The notes under the pieces were generated by a model. That model did no database searches. It saw nothing but the letters and a program-made list of their open reading frames with translations, and was not told the origin of the DNA. From the NCBI GenBank assembly GCA_021848165.1, contig JAJZMW010000160.1:1-42050 (forward strand): a stretch of 42,050 nt of DNA, written 5' to 3'. Below, piece after piece: positions 7,332 to 14,881 of the stretch. Position 1 is the stretch's first letter. Every line of letters starts with the position of its first letter. A program made the translations under genes and the position numbers. Origin of the DNA: Thermoplasmata archaeon (GTDB taxonomy: Archaea > Thermoplasmatota > Thermoplasmata > Lutacidiplasmatales > UBA184).

Positions 7332-8216
7332 ATGGACGGAGCGACCTACCGCCGCCTCTACGACGCCCTCGCGACCCTCGAGGACGTCCACCGCATCGCC
7401 CACGAGGAGCACCGCGACGAGGAGCTGCTCATGGTCATCCATACCCACCGGGTGACGCGCGACGCGACCCGGCGGTTCTATCCCGTCCAGCGCCAGGTCC
7501 CCCGCCTCGCCTCGGAGTGGCGCCACGGGCGCACCCTCCTCGACATCGCGCGGGAGTGGAAGTTCCCCCCGGTCCTGATGGGGCAGATGATGCTCAAGGA
7601 GCTCGGGATCCCCCGGCGGAAGGTCTGGCAGGTGTTCCTGAGCCCCGAGAGCGCCCCCGACCGGCGGCTCCGCACCGAGGTCGAGCACCTCCTCGAAGCC
7701 GACGCCATCTACTCTCCCAAGGGGATGGAGGTCCAACGGGAGCGCGGGAAGCGAGGGGAGGAGCGGCTCGCGCGGTGGCTCGAGCGCCACGGGGTCGGCT
7801 ACCGCACGGAGAAGGACCTGCGGGGGAAGTACGCGAAGACCCCCGACGCCCTCTTGGACGATCCGATCTACTTCTTCGGCCAGAAGATCACCTGGATCGA
7901 GTCGAAAGCGAACTTCGGCGACGACGTCGAGCTCCGCAAGAACCTCCGCCGTCAGCTCGGGCCGTACACCGAGATCTTCGGCGAAGGCGCCGTGGTGTAC
8001 TGGTACGGCTATGTCGACGACGCCGCGAGCCCGCCCGGGATCCTTCTCTGGGACGCGGAGACGATCGAAGGGCTTACGCCGAGCGTTCAGCCTCACTCGG
8101 AGGGAACTCCCGCTGTGCGCCCGTCGAAAGATCCCGCTCGACGACCGCATGCGGAGCCGCCTCCTTCAAGCCGACGATCCACGCCCGACGCGCGCGGCGA
8201 CGGGCCGCCTCCTTGA
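7332..8216 (+). CDS. TPD-domain nuclease-like protein, archaeal homologue of CDIN1 (C15orf41)
   Basis: The 294-residue protein has an N-terminal helical/HTH region (about 1-125; GRTLLDIAREWKFPPVLM resembles a helix-turn-helix). A restriction-endonuclease-like core follows: KRGEE (about 140-144), the hallmark AKTPD (D172), ITWIESKANFGD (E190, K192) and VVYWYGYV. The TPD, WIESKA-FGD and YWYG motifs match human CDIN1, mutated in congenital dyserythropoietic anaemia type I. A PD-(D/E)XK-type active site is inferred from these residues. The ATG at 7332 precedes the first conserved helix. Residues from about 248 on read through the 3' end of convergent hisS and look like low-complexity antisense, so the functional domain probably ends near GILLWDAETIEG. 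Confidence 0.8.
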   Translation: MDGATYRRLYDALATLEDVHRIAHEEHRDEELLMVIHTHRVTRDATRRFYPVQRQVPRLASEWRHGRTLLDIAREWKFPPVLMGQMMLKELGIPRRKVWQVFLSPESAPDRRLRTEVEHLLEADAIYSPKGMEVQRERGKRGEERLARWLERHGVGYRTEKDLRGKYAKTPDALLDDPIYFFGQKITWIESKANFGDDVELRKNLRRQLGPYTEIFGEGAVVYWYGYVDDAASPPGILLWDAETIEGLTPSVQPHSEGTPAVRPSKDPARRPHAEPPPSSRRSTPDARGDGPPP

Positions 8217-9375
8217 GCTGACGCGGGAACGACCGTCCGAGAGGATCGGAGTCGGCGCTCTTCCCCCGCCCCCGGAGGAAGGCGACCCATCGGAGCGCCT
8301 CCGCTCGGTCCTCCTCCCGCACCGCGATCACGTACGTGTCGAGCGGTGGCTCCCCCTCCGGCCAGCGATCGTTCTCCCGCAACAGGTTCTCGAGGGTCTG
8401 GTCTCCGATCGCGAGGCCGCAGGCCGGAGTCGGGGGCCCGCCGGACCGCTCGATGAGATGGTCGTAGCGGCCGCCGCCGAAGAGCGCGCGCGAGTCGCCC
8501 GTGGTCGCGAACGCTTCGTAGACCGAGGAGGTGTAGTAGGCGAGTCCCCGGACGACCGTCGGGTCGAGTCGCACGCGGTCGGCGATCCCGAGCGAGCCGA
8601 GCAGCCGCAGGAGGCGCCGAAGGCGCTCGACCCCGGCGCGCCCGGCGTCGTCGAGCCCAAGGGCCCCGACGCGATCGAAGAACGCCTCGGCGTCGCGGGG
8701 GCCGATCCCCGTCCCCGTCGACCGGAAGAACTCCTCCAGTTCGCGAGCGCCCCCGCCGGAGAGCCCGCTCGCGATGAGGTCGTCCCGGAACTCCTCGGGG
8801 CGGGCCTTGCGGAACCGATCGACCGCGTGGAAGAACCGGTCGGCGTCGTGCGCTCCGCGCGCCCGGCCGATCGACTCCGCGAGCGCGCGGTCGTTGAGGC
8901 GAAACGCGTAGAGCCCCTCGGCCCCCGCGGCGTCGAGCGCGGCGGAGGCCGTCGCCAGGACCTCGGCGTCGCCCTCCTCGCCGGGGACCCCGAGAAGATC
9001 GAGGTTAAACTGGGAGAACTCGCGCGATCGACCCGACTGCGGCTCCTCGTAGCGCCACAGGCGCGAGATCGTGAACCACTTCACGGGCAACGGCTCCGCC
9101 TTCGCCCGCTCGGCGTAGATCCGGGCGAGCGACGGGGTGGTCTCCGGCGTCAGGGCGACGTCCCGACCGCCCTTGTCCCGGAAGGCGAAGAGCTGGTGGA
9201 CGATCTCCTCGCCGCTCTTCGCGGTGTAGAGATCGAGCGGCTCGACGCTCGGCAGCTCCAGCTCGACGAACCCCGCAAGCCGAGCGGCGGCGCGCATGCG
9301 GCGACGGATCTCGGATCGGGCTCCGGCGTCGGGAGGCGGGTAATCCCGGAAGCCGCGCAGGGTTCCGCCCGTCAT
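8074..9375 (-). CDS. hisS: Histidyl-tRNA synthetase
   Basis: The 433-residue class II synthetase begins MTGGTLRGFRDYPP. It carries the histidine-A strand context, motif 2 as SREFSQFNLDLLG, the histidine-binding signature GLAYYTSSVYEAF, and motif 3 in ACGLAIGDQTLENLL. A C-terminal anticodon-binding domain starts near DTYVIAV. It charges tRNA-His, and a tRNA-His gene is present at 38.3 kb in this window. The ATG at 9375 is supported by a TATA box 27 nt upstream; the longer reading frame toward 9657 runs antiparallel to no conserved sequence and inside tiaS. The last 143 nt overlap the convergent nuclease gene. Confidence 0.93.
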   Translation of the reverse strand: MTGGTLRGFRDYPPPDAGARSEIRRRMRAAARLAGFVELELPSVEPLDLYTAKSGEEIVHQLFAFRDKGGRDVALTPETTPSLARIYAERAKAEPLPVKWFTISRLWRYEEPQSGRSREFSQFNLDLLGVPGEEGDAEVLATASAALDAAGAEGLYAFRLNDRALAESIGRARGAHDADRFFHAVDRFRKARPEEFRDDLIASGLSGGGARELEEFFRSTGTGIGPRDAEAFFDRVGALGLDDAGRAGVERLRRLLRLLGSLGIADRVRLDPTVVRGLAYYTSSVYEAFATTGDSRALFGGGRYDHLIERSGGPPTPACGLAIGDQTLENLLRENDRWPEGEPPLDTYVIAVREEDRAEALRWVAFLRGRGKSADSDPLGRSFPRQLKEAARRRARRAWIVGLKEAAPHAVVERDLSTGAQREFPPSEAERSA

Positions 9376-9398
9376 CGTCCCGGGCACCGAGGGACCCC

Positions 9399-9406
9399 TA
9401 TTTAGA
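9399..9406 (-). promoter_or_regulatory. TATA box for hisS (leaderless)
   Basis: Minus-strand TCTAAATA is centred 27 nt before the hisS ATG at 9375. It overlaps the last codons of tiaS, so hisS can be transcribed from its own leaderless promoter even though it follows tiaS by 26 nt on the same strand. Confidence 0.65.
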
Positions 9407-10742
9407 CCGCGCTCGCCGCGAGCGATCGCACGCGGGGCTCGGGTCCGCGCGGCGCGAGGTGGCGCCGGGCGGAGGGGGTCGGATGGTACGTCCCGCGAGG
9501 GACCGGTGGCACCCGGGCGCGCCACGCGCCGGCTTCGGGCGGCCACCGTCGACCGCATCCCGGGCACCGATAGCCGCGGAGCCGGCCGAGCGAGCGGGCT
9601 CCGCGGCGGCAGGCGGAGCATCGAGGCGCCCCCCGTCGCGGAAGCCGACGCACCCACGCCCGGACCTGGATCCCTTCCAGTCGCACCGATCGGTCCTCGG
9701 AGACGGAACCCCAGACCCGGAGCCGGTCACCGACCACGAGGCGCTGCGCGAGCCGCGGCAGGATCTTCGTCGGCTCGAAGGCGATGCACGGGACTCTCGA
9801 CCCGTCGTGCGCGGTGAGCGGGAAGCGCGCGTGGCCCCCCGCGAGGACGGCGGCGGCCCCCGCCACCGTCCCTTCGAGCGCGACCGTCATCCCCACCGCC
9901 GCCTCGGGGAACGGGAGTTCCACGATGTGATCCCCGGTCCCTTGGTTCGTCGCGAAGAGCAACCATCGGTCGATCGGCTCGGAGCGGAGGGTGGGGAGCG
10001 CCCGCACCGCGTCCGTCGCCCGCATCGCCCGGAGGCCGAAGAGGATCGGGCAGGGGGTGTGGGGGGCGATGAGGAGACGTCGCGTCCGCGGGTCGGTGCA
10101 GAGAAAGAGCGACGGAAACCGTCGCTGCGCGCGCTCCACGCTGGCGCGCTCGACCGTCCGAGGCCGTCCGAGGAGATCCGGTCGACGGTAGGCGATCGCC
10201 TCGTAGCTCCGACGCCGGCCCGGCCAGGCGATCGCGGCCGAGGCCCCCACGACGCCGCGCGGATCGCCGACGAACCGGACCTCGGCGCCGAGGCGCTCGA
10301 CCCGGTCGCGGACGGACTCGACCGCGACCCAACGACGCACCGCTTCCCAGTAGAGGTCCGCGGGAAGGGGCCGGCGGGCCGCGACCATCGCCGGGTCGGT
10401 TCCCGGCTCACCGAGCCGCGAGCCGGCCCGGACGACCTCCCAGGCGCGCTCCACCCAATCGCGTCCCGCGCGATCCGAGAGCTCGCGTCCCCGGCCGAAC
10501 GCACGGACCGCCTGCCCGTCGATCGACCCGATCGAGCGCGCGCGGCCGATCCCGTGCCCGAACCGCGCGGCGAGCGCGGCGTTCCCCCGCGTCTTCCACG
10601 GAGCGTTCGGATTCAGCCGCACGAGCCGCGGCAGGCCTAGGAGATCGATCCGCTCGCTCCGCGCGGCGCGCACCAGCTCGGTGAGGACGTGGGTGGTGCA
10701 TCCCCCGCGCGGGCTGTCGGTGTCGTCGAGGCCGATCCACAT
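9402..10742 (-). CDS. tiaS: tRNA(Ile2) 2-agmatinylcytidine synthetase TiaS
   Basis: The 446-residue protein opens with MWIGLDDTDSPRGGCTT, the characteristic TiaS N-terminus containing the DDTDS motif. Other matching stretches are LVRLNPNAPWKTRGN, SYEAIAYR, FATNQGTGDH in the kinase-like region, a KILPRLAQRLVVGDRLRVWGSV OB-type segment in part, and a C-terminal zinc ribbon (CSAC...CPGC). TiaS attaches agmatine to C34 of the CAU-anticodon tRNA-Ile, allowing AUA decoding, and is restricted to archaea. The basic tail after the zinc ribbon (about 50 residues) is longer than I would expect. It is followed 26 nt later by hisS, a second tRNA-function gene. Confidence 0.95.
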   Translation of the reverse strand: MWIGLDDTDSPRGGCTTHVLTELVRAARSERIDLLGLPRLVRLNPNAPWKTRGNAALAARFGHGIGRARSIGSIDGQAVRAFGRGRELSDRAGRDWVERAWEVVRAGSRLGEPGTDPAMVAARRPLPADLYWEAVRRWVAVESVRDRVERLGAEVRFVGDPRGVVGASAAIAWPGRRRSYEAIAYRRPDLLGRPRTVERASVERAQRRFPSLFLCTDPRTRRLLIAPHTPCPILFGLRAMRATDAVRALPTLRSEPIDRWLLFATNQGTGDHIVELPFPEAAVGMTVALEGTVAGAAAVLAGGHARFPLTAHDGSRVPCIAFEPTKILPRLAQRLVVGDRLRVWGSVSEDRSVRLEGIQVRAWVRRLPRRGAPRCSACRRGARSLGRLRGYRCPGCGRRWPPEAGAWRARVPPVPRGTYHPTPSARRHLAPRGPEPRVRSLAASAV

Positions 10743-10760
10743 CGATCGGCGCCGAGCCCC

Positions 10761-11633
10761 TTACCCGACGGCGCGCAGGAGCTTCGTGTATCCCTCGAGG
10801 TTCGCCTCGAGGCGGATGTCGGACTGCGCCGGCCCGACCCCATCGGGAAGCAGGATCTTCTCGAGCCCGACCTCGTCCTTCTCGGACGCGGCGGGGCGGT
10901 GCATCACGCCGACCGGGATCTTCCCCTTCTGCCGGGTCTCTTGGCAGAGCCGGAACATCACCTGCCGATCGGTCGGGTCGTATCCGTCGAGCTTCGCCAC
11001 GTCCTGGACCTTCTCGCGCCAGAGCTTGTAGGTGTCGTTGTAGGTGACGCACGGCGAGAGGTCCTCGACGAAGGCGAAGCCGCGGTGCGCGCGGACGAAC
11101 TCGAGCGCCTCGATCAGCACCGTCGTCATCGTCTTCGGGTCCCCCGAGAACGTTCGGGCGATGAAGTTCGGCACCGGGATGCTCAGCGCGGTGAGGATCG
11201 CGTCGAACGGGTGCTCGACGTTCCCCTCGAAGCCGACCTGGCTCGTGGGGGAGGCCTGGCCCTTCGTGAGACCGTAGGTCTCGTTGTTCATGACGAGGTA
11301 GAGGAGGGAGGCGTTCTTCTTGAACGCGTGCATGAAGTGACCCATCCCGATCGCATAGCCGTCGCCGTCGCCTCCCGCGGCCACGACCGTGAGCTCGGGG
11401 TTCGCGAGCTTGACGCCGACCGCCTGGGCGAGGAGGCGCCCGTGCAAGGCGTGGATCCCGTTGATCTCGAGGAAATTGTGGATCGACCCGGAGCATCCGA
11501 TCCCTCCGACCAGGATCAGCTGATGCGGCGGGATCTGGAGCTGGCTCGCGGCCTTCTTGACGCTCGCAAGGACCCCGAAGTCGCCGCACCCGGGGCACCA
11601 GATCGGCTGGACCGGCTTCGCGGAGACCACCAT
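10761..11633 (-). CDS. 2-oxoacid:ferredoxin oxidoreductase, beta subunit
   Basis: The 290-residue subunit has the thiamine-diphosphate motif GDGDGYAIGMGHFMHAFKK running to MNNETYGLTKGQASPT. The four cysteines that bind the single [4Fe-4S] cluster in two-subunit enzymes of this family are present: C13 and C16 (WCPGCGDFG), C47 (GGIGCSGS) and C195 (LSPCVTY). It decarboxylates 2-oxoacids to acyl-CoA and reduces ferredoxin together with the alpha subunit encoded 2 nt upstream. The ATG at 11633 begins the conserved N-terminus. 2-Oxoglutarate is a likely substrate given citrate synthase and SucCD nearby, but sequence alone does not settle it. Confidence 0.93.
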   Translation of the reverse strand: MVVSAKPVQPIWCPGCGDFGVLASVKKAASQLQIPPHQLILVGGIGCSGSIHNFLEINGIHALHGRLLAQAVGVKLANPELTVVAAGGDGDGYAIGMGHFMHAFKKNASLLYLVMNNETYGLTKGQASPTSQVGFEGNVEHPFDAILTALSIPVPNFIARTFSGDPKTMTTVLIEALEFVRAHRGFAFVEDLSPCVTYNDTYKLWREKVQDVAKLDGYDPTDRQVMFRLCQETRQKGKIPVGVMHRPAASEKDEVGLEKILLPDGVGPAQSDIRLEANLEGYTKLLRAVG

Positions 11634-11635
11634 CG

Positions 11636-13432
11636 TTAGACGCCTCCCTGGACGGCTTGCACGATCTCGGGGGACCGGAAGGAATGGCCGTCGTACTTGC
11701 GCACGCTGCGCAACTTCGCATGGTGCCACGGGAGCGACTCCCGCAGGAGGTTCGCGTACTGGCCCGTGTAGTTCTGCTCGACCACGTAGCAGACGTCGAC
11801 CCGGGCGAGGAACGGATCGATCTCGGGGACGGGGACCGGGAAGATCGTGCGGGGCTGGTAGAGCCGGGTCGATAGATGCTGCGCGCTCGCAAGCGTCTCC
11901 TGCGCTTCCTGGATCGGTCCGATGGTGCTCCCGTAGCCGATGAGGCCGACCCGCGCCTCCTCGGGTCCGAAGAAGTTCCCGGCGGGCAGATCCGCCCGCG
12001 CGCGCTCCAGCTTTCCCATGCGCTTGGCCATCATCTTCAAGCGGTTGGGCACGGCGACGGAGACGTGCCCCCACTCGTCGTGCTCGTTGCCGGTGATCTC
12101 CGCCCACACCCCGGGGGTCCCGGGGGGGGCGTACGGCGAGATGCCGTCCTCCGAGAAACGGTAGGCCTTGTACTCGGTCAGTTTCGCGACCTCCTCTCCC
12201 GTCAGGATCGCCCCGCGCTGGACGTGGACGCGGGAGAGGTCGAACCGCGGGCTCGTGGTGGTGTTCTGACAGAGCGCTTGGTCGAGGAGGAGCAGCACCG
12301 GCACGCGCCACTTCTCCGCGAGGTTCAGCGCGTCGACCGTCATCTCGAAACATTCTTGGGGCGTGCCGGGGGCGAGGACGAAACGGGGATACTCCCCGTG
12401 ACCGAGATGGACGAGGTGGGCGAGGTCGGACTGCTCCTGCCGGGTCGGCTGGCCGGTGGACGGACCGACCCGCTGGCAATCGGCGACGACGATCGGGAGC
12501 TCCGCCGCCCCCGCGTGACCGATCCCCTCGGTCATGAGCGAAAGGCCGGGCCCGCTCGTCGACGTCATCGAGCGCACGCCGGCGTAGGCGGCGCCGATGA
12601 CCATGTTGATCGCGGCGAGCTCGTCCTCCGCCTGGCGGACGACCCCGTGGAACGGCGGGAGGTAGCGCTGGAGGTACTCCATGATCTCGGTCGCGGGCGT
12701 GATCGGGTAGCCGGCGAAGAAGCGACCGCCCCCCACGACGAAGCCCAAGGCGACCGCCTGATTGCCGATCGTCAGGATGTGGTCGTGCGCGTCGCCGCGG
12801 GCGACCTCCCAGCGATGCGGGAGATCCGGGACCGCCTCCGCCGCCTGGCGGCCGATCGCGAGCGCCTTGAGGTTCTTCTGGAGCGCCTCGGCGCCCCGCC
12901 GCTGGAACCGCTCCTCGATGACCGCGTTCGTGATCTTCTCGTCGAACCCAAGGAGGACGCTCAACGCCCCGTAGGCCGCCGTGTTCTTGTAGATCGGCTG
13001 GCCGACCTGCCCCCCGACCAGCGTCGCGAACGGGAACCCGTAGGAGTTCGGGAGCGAGGTCTGGAAGACGGAGGAATCGTAGATGATGACCCCGTCCGGC
13101 ACGAGCTCCTTGTGCCCGAGTTCGGCCGCCTCCTCATCGAAGGCCAGCAGCACATCGACCTGCGGCTTCACCGCGGCCGCCGGTTGCCGGGACGCGCGGA
13201 CGGAGGCGTCGGCATGGCCCCCGCGGATGCGGGACAGCACGTTCCGGGACGTGTACACGTAGAGGCCCTGCTTTCGGAAGTAGCGACCGAGAAGGTCGGA
13301 GACGGTCAACGTCCCGTCGCCGCCCTGCCCTCCGATCATCACGCTGAGGTCCGCGAGGGTCTTCGCGGGCCGCGGCGGCGAACGAGCGGAATCGTGGACG
13401 GTGGGGGCGATTTCGGCGGCCGGAGTCGTCAT
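11636..13432 (-). CDS. 2-oxoacid:ferredoxin oxidoreductase, fused gamma-alpha subunit
   Basis: Residues about 30-205 form the gamma domain (MIGGQGGDGT, SRIRGGHADASVRAS) and about 215-598 the alpha domain, which contains FFAGYPITPATEIME (residues 242-249). The YPITP motif is characteristic of this two-subunit, gamma-alpha fused family and lines the CoA/2-oxoacid site. The complex makes acyl-CoA and reduced ferredoxin from 2-oxoacids; a 2[4Fe-4S] ferredoxin is encoded at 28.6-28.9 kb. ATG 13432 was chosen because it follows a clear TATA box; the upstream ATG at 13513 would put the TATA box inside the gene. A 14-bp palindrome lies between TATA and start. Confidence 0.93.
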   Translation of the reverse strand: MTTPAAEIAPTVHDSARSPPRPAKTLADLSVMIGGQGGDGTLTVSDLLGRYFRKQGLYVYTSRNVLSRIRGGHADASVRASRQPAAAVKPQVDVLLAFDEEAAELGHKELVPDGVIIYDSSVFQTSLPNSYGFPFATLVGGQVGQPIYKNTAAYGALSVLLGFDEKITNAVIEERFQRRGAEALQKNLKALAIGRQAAEAVPDLPHRWEVARGDAHDHILTIGNQAVALGFVVGGGRFFAGYPITPATEIMEYLQRYLPPFHGVVRQAEDELAAINMVIGAAYAGVRSMTSTSGPGLSLMTEGIGHAGAAELPIVVADCQRVGPSTGQPTRQEQSDLAHLVHLGHGEYPRFVLAPGTPQECFEMTVDALNLAEKWRVPVLLLLDQALCQNTTTSPRFDLSRVHVQRGAILTGEEVAKLTEYKAYRFSEDGISPYAPPGTPGVWAEITGNEHDEWGHVSVAVPNRLKMMAKRMGKLERARADLPAGNFFGPEEARVGLIGYGSTIGPIQEAQETLASAQHLSTRLYQPRTIFPVPVPEIDPFLARVDVCYVVEQNYTGQYANLLRESLPWHHAKLRSVRKYDGHSFRSPEIVQAVQGGV

Positions 13433-13467
13433 GGTAGCTTTGCCCGGCGCCTCGGCGGCGTCGGCGA

Positions 13468-13481
13468 TCGATTCGAATCGA
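13468..13481. promoter_or_regulatory. 14-bp perfect palindrome, candidate operator of the 2-oxoacid:ferredoxin oxidoreductase operon
   Basis: TCGATTCGAATCGA is a perfect inverted repeat without spacer. It sits between the minus-strand TATA box (13488-13494) and the expected transcription start near 13465, about 36 nt ahead of the ATG at 13432. A protein bound there would block promoter clearance. The regulator is unknown. Confidence 0.45.
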
Positions 13482-13487
13482 GCGCGG

Positions 13488-13494
13488 TATTTAA
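13488..13494 (-). promoter_or_regulatory. TATA box for the 2-oxoacid:ferredoxin oxidoreductase operon
   Basis: Minus-strand TTAAATA is a good archaeal TATA match in a GC-rich gap. Transcription would start near 13465, giving a leader of about 30 nt before ATG 13432, longer than for the neighbouring leaderless genes. Confidence 0.6.
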
Positions 13495-13597
13495 CGCATG
13501 GGCCGCCGCTCACCTCGGAGGAAGCGGAGGCACGCGAGGCTCCCGCTCCGCTCCCCCGGACCCGCGCCGGCCGAGCGCCGGGCCGAACTCCTCACGG

Positions 13598-13606
13598 TAA
13601 ACTTAT
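13598..13606 (+). promoter_or_regulatory. TATA-like box for the chain-elongation/thiolase operon
   Basis: TAAACTTAT is the only AT-rich run upstream of the ATG at 13634 and lies about 32 nt before it. It points away from the divergent oxidoreductase promoter 110 nt to its left. The six downstream genes have no other obvious promoter. Confidence 0.5.
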
Positions 13607-13633
13607 CTGAGAATCCCGGGTCGCTTGGGTCGG

Positions 13634-14881
13634 ATGGGCGCCGAGGAGAATCTGGTCGAGGACTACCACGCTCGGACCGCCGCGGAGCGACGCATCGCCC
13701 CCCGGATCGAGTTCTGGGACGAAACGCTCCGGGACGGCGAGCAGATGCCCGGGGTCCACTATTCTCCCGAGGAGAAGCTCCGCATCGCCGAACTCCTCAG
13801 CGAGATCGGCGTTCCGATCATCGACGCGGGGATCCCGGTCGTCTCCGCGGAGGAGGCCGCCTCCGTTCACCGGCTCGCGCATGCCGGCCTGCGGGCGAAG
13901 GTCCTCGGATCGGCCCGGACCGTGCCCGGCGATGTCGAAGCGGTCATTCGATCGGGCGCGAGCCACATCGCGATCTTCGTCGCCGCGAGCAACGTCCATC
14001 TCAAGTTCAAGCTCAAAATGACGCAGGAGGAGGTCCTCGAGCACGCGCTCGCCTGCGTTCGCCGCGCGAAGGAGGCCGGCCTCCACACCTCGTTCGTGAC
14101 CGAGGATACCGTCCGGGCGCCGTTCGAGTTCGTCGAGCGGCTCTACCGGGAGGTCCAGAACGCTGGGGCGGACCGCTTGGTGGTGGCGGACACCGTCGGG
14201 ATCATGACCCCCCTCACCTTCCGCTGGTGGCTCGGCGAGTTCCAACGACGCGTTCGACCGAAGGACCTCTCGGTCCACTGCCACAACGACTTCGGGCTTG
14301 CCACGGCGAACACGCTCACCGCGGTCGAGATGGGCGCGGTCGCGCCCCACACCTGCGTCAACGGCCTCGGCGAGCGGAGCGGGAACGCCGCGTTCGAAGA
14401 GGTCGCCTTCGCTCTCGAGCGTCTCTACGGGGTGCGGACGGGACTGAAGCTCGACCGGATCTACGAGGTCTCCCGTCTGGTCGAGGAGCTCTCGGGCATC
14501 CCCGTCCCCGCGAACAAGGCGCTCGTCGGATACTTCTCGTTCAGCCATGAGGCGGGGATCCACACCCACGGCATCCTGGCCCACACGGCGACCTACGAGC
14601 CGATGCAGCCCGAGGCGATCGGCCGGGAGCGCCAGATGATTCTCGGCAAGCATACGGGCAAGGCGGCGCTCGCGGAGAAGCTCAAGGGGAAGGGGATCGC
14701 CGCGCCGGATCCCGTTCTCTCGGAGATCCTCCGCAAGGTGAAGGAAGCGAGCGAGTCCCGTTCGAAGGAGGAGCTGCGTCGCTTCCTCCGGGAGTATCGG
14801 TCCCTCTTCGAACGGCCCGGGATCAGCGACGACGAATTCTGGAAGATGGTGGCGGACGCCGGCATCCAGGTCGCCGCATGA
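13634..14881 (+). CDS. 2-isopropylmalate / homocitrate synthase family protein
   Basis: The 415-residue TIM-barrel acyltransferase has ETLRDGEQMPGV (R33, D34), the metal-binding HCHNDFGLATANT (H215, H217), NGLGERSGNAAFEEV and a C-terminal FSHEAGIHTHG...LGKHTGKAAL region. Family members condense acetyl-CoA with a 2-oxoacid: 2-oxoisovalerate (LeuA), 2-oxoglutarate (homocitrate synthase, NifV, AksA) or pyruvate (citramalate). There is no LeuA-type regulatory C-terminal domain, the protein ending after the short helical linker, so leucine feedback is not expected. Specificity is unresolved. ATG 13634 is preferred to the TTG at 13625 and lies about 32 nt after a TATA-like box. The stop overlaps the next start (ATGA). 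Confidence 0.88.
   Translation: MGAEENLVEDYHARTAAERRIAPRIEFWDETLRDGEQMPGVHYSPEEKLRIAELLSEIGVPIIDAGIPVVSAEEAASVHRLAHAGLRAKVLGSARTVPGDVEAVIRSGASHIAIFVAASNVHLKFKLKMTQEEVLEHALACVRRAKEAGLHTSFVTEDTVRAPFEFVERLYREVQNAGADRLVVADTVGIMTPLTFRWWLGEFQRRVRPKDLSVHCHNDFGLATANTLTAVEMGAVAPHTCVNGLGERSGNAAFEEVAFALERLYGVRTGLKLDRIYEVSRLVEELSGIPVPANKALVGYFSFSHEAGIHTHGILAHTATYEPMQPEAIGRERQMILGKHTGKAALAEKLKGKGIAAPDPVLSEILRKVKEASESRSKEELRRFLREYRSLFERPGISDDEFWKMVADAGIQVAA

Noticed and set aside
9376..9657. 94-residue N-terminal extension of hisS
   Set aside because: It is Arg/Pro-rich, runs within tiaS coding sequence, and the TATA box at 9399-9406 would lie inside it.
13480..13513. Upstream ATG at 13513 as start of the oxidoreductase alpha subunit
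   Set aside because: It would place the TATA box and palindrome inside the gene and add 27 unconserved residues; ATG 13432 fits promoter and homology better.
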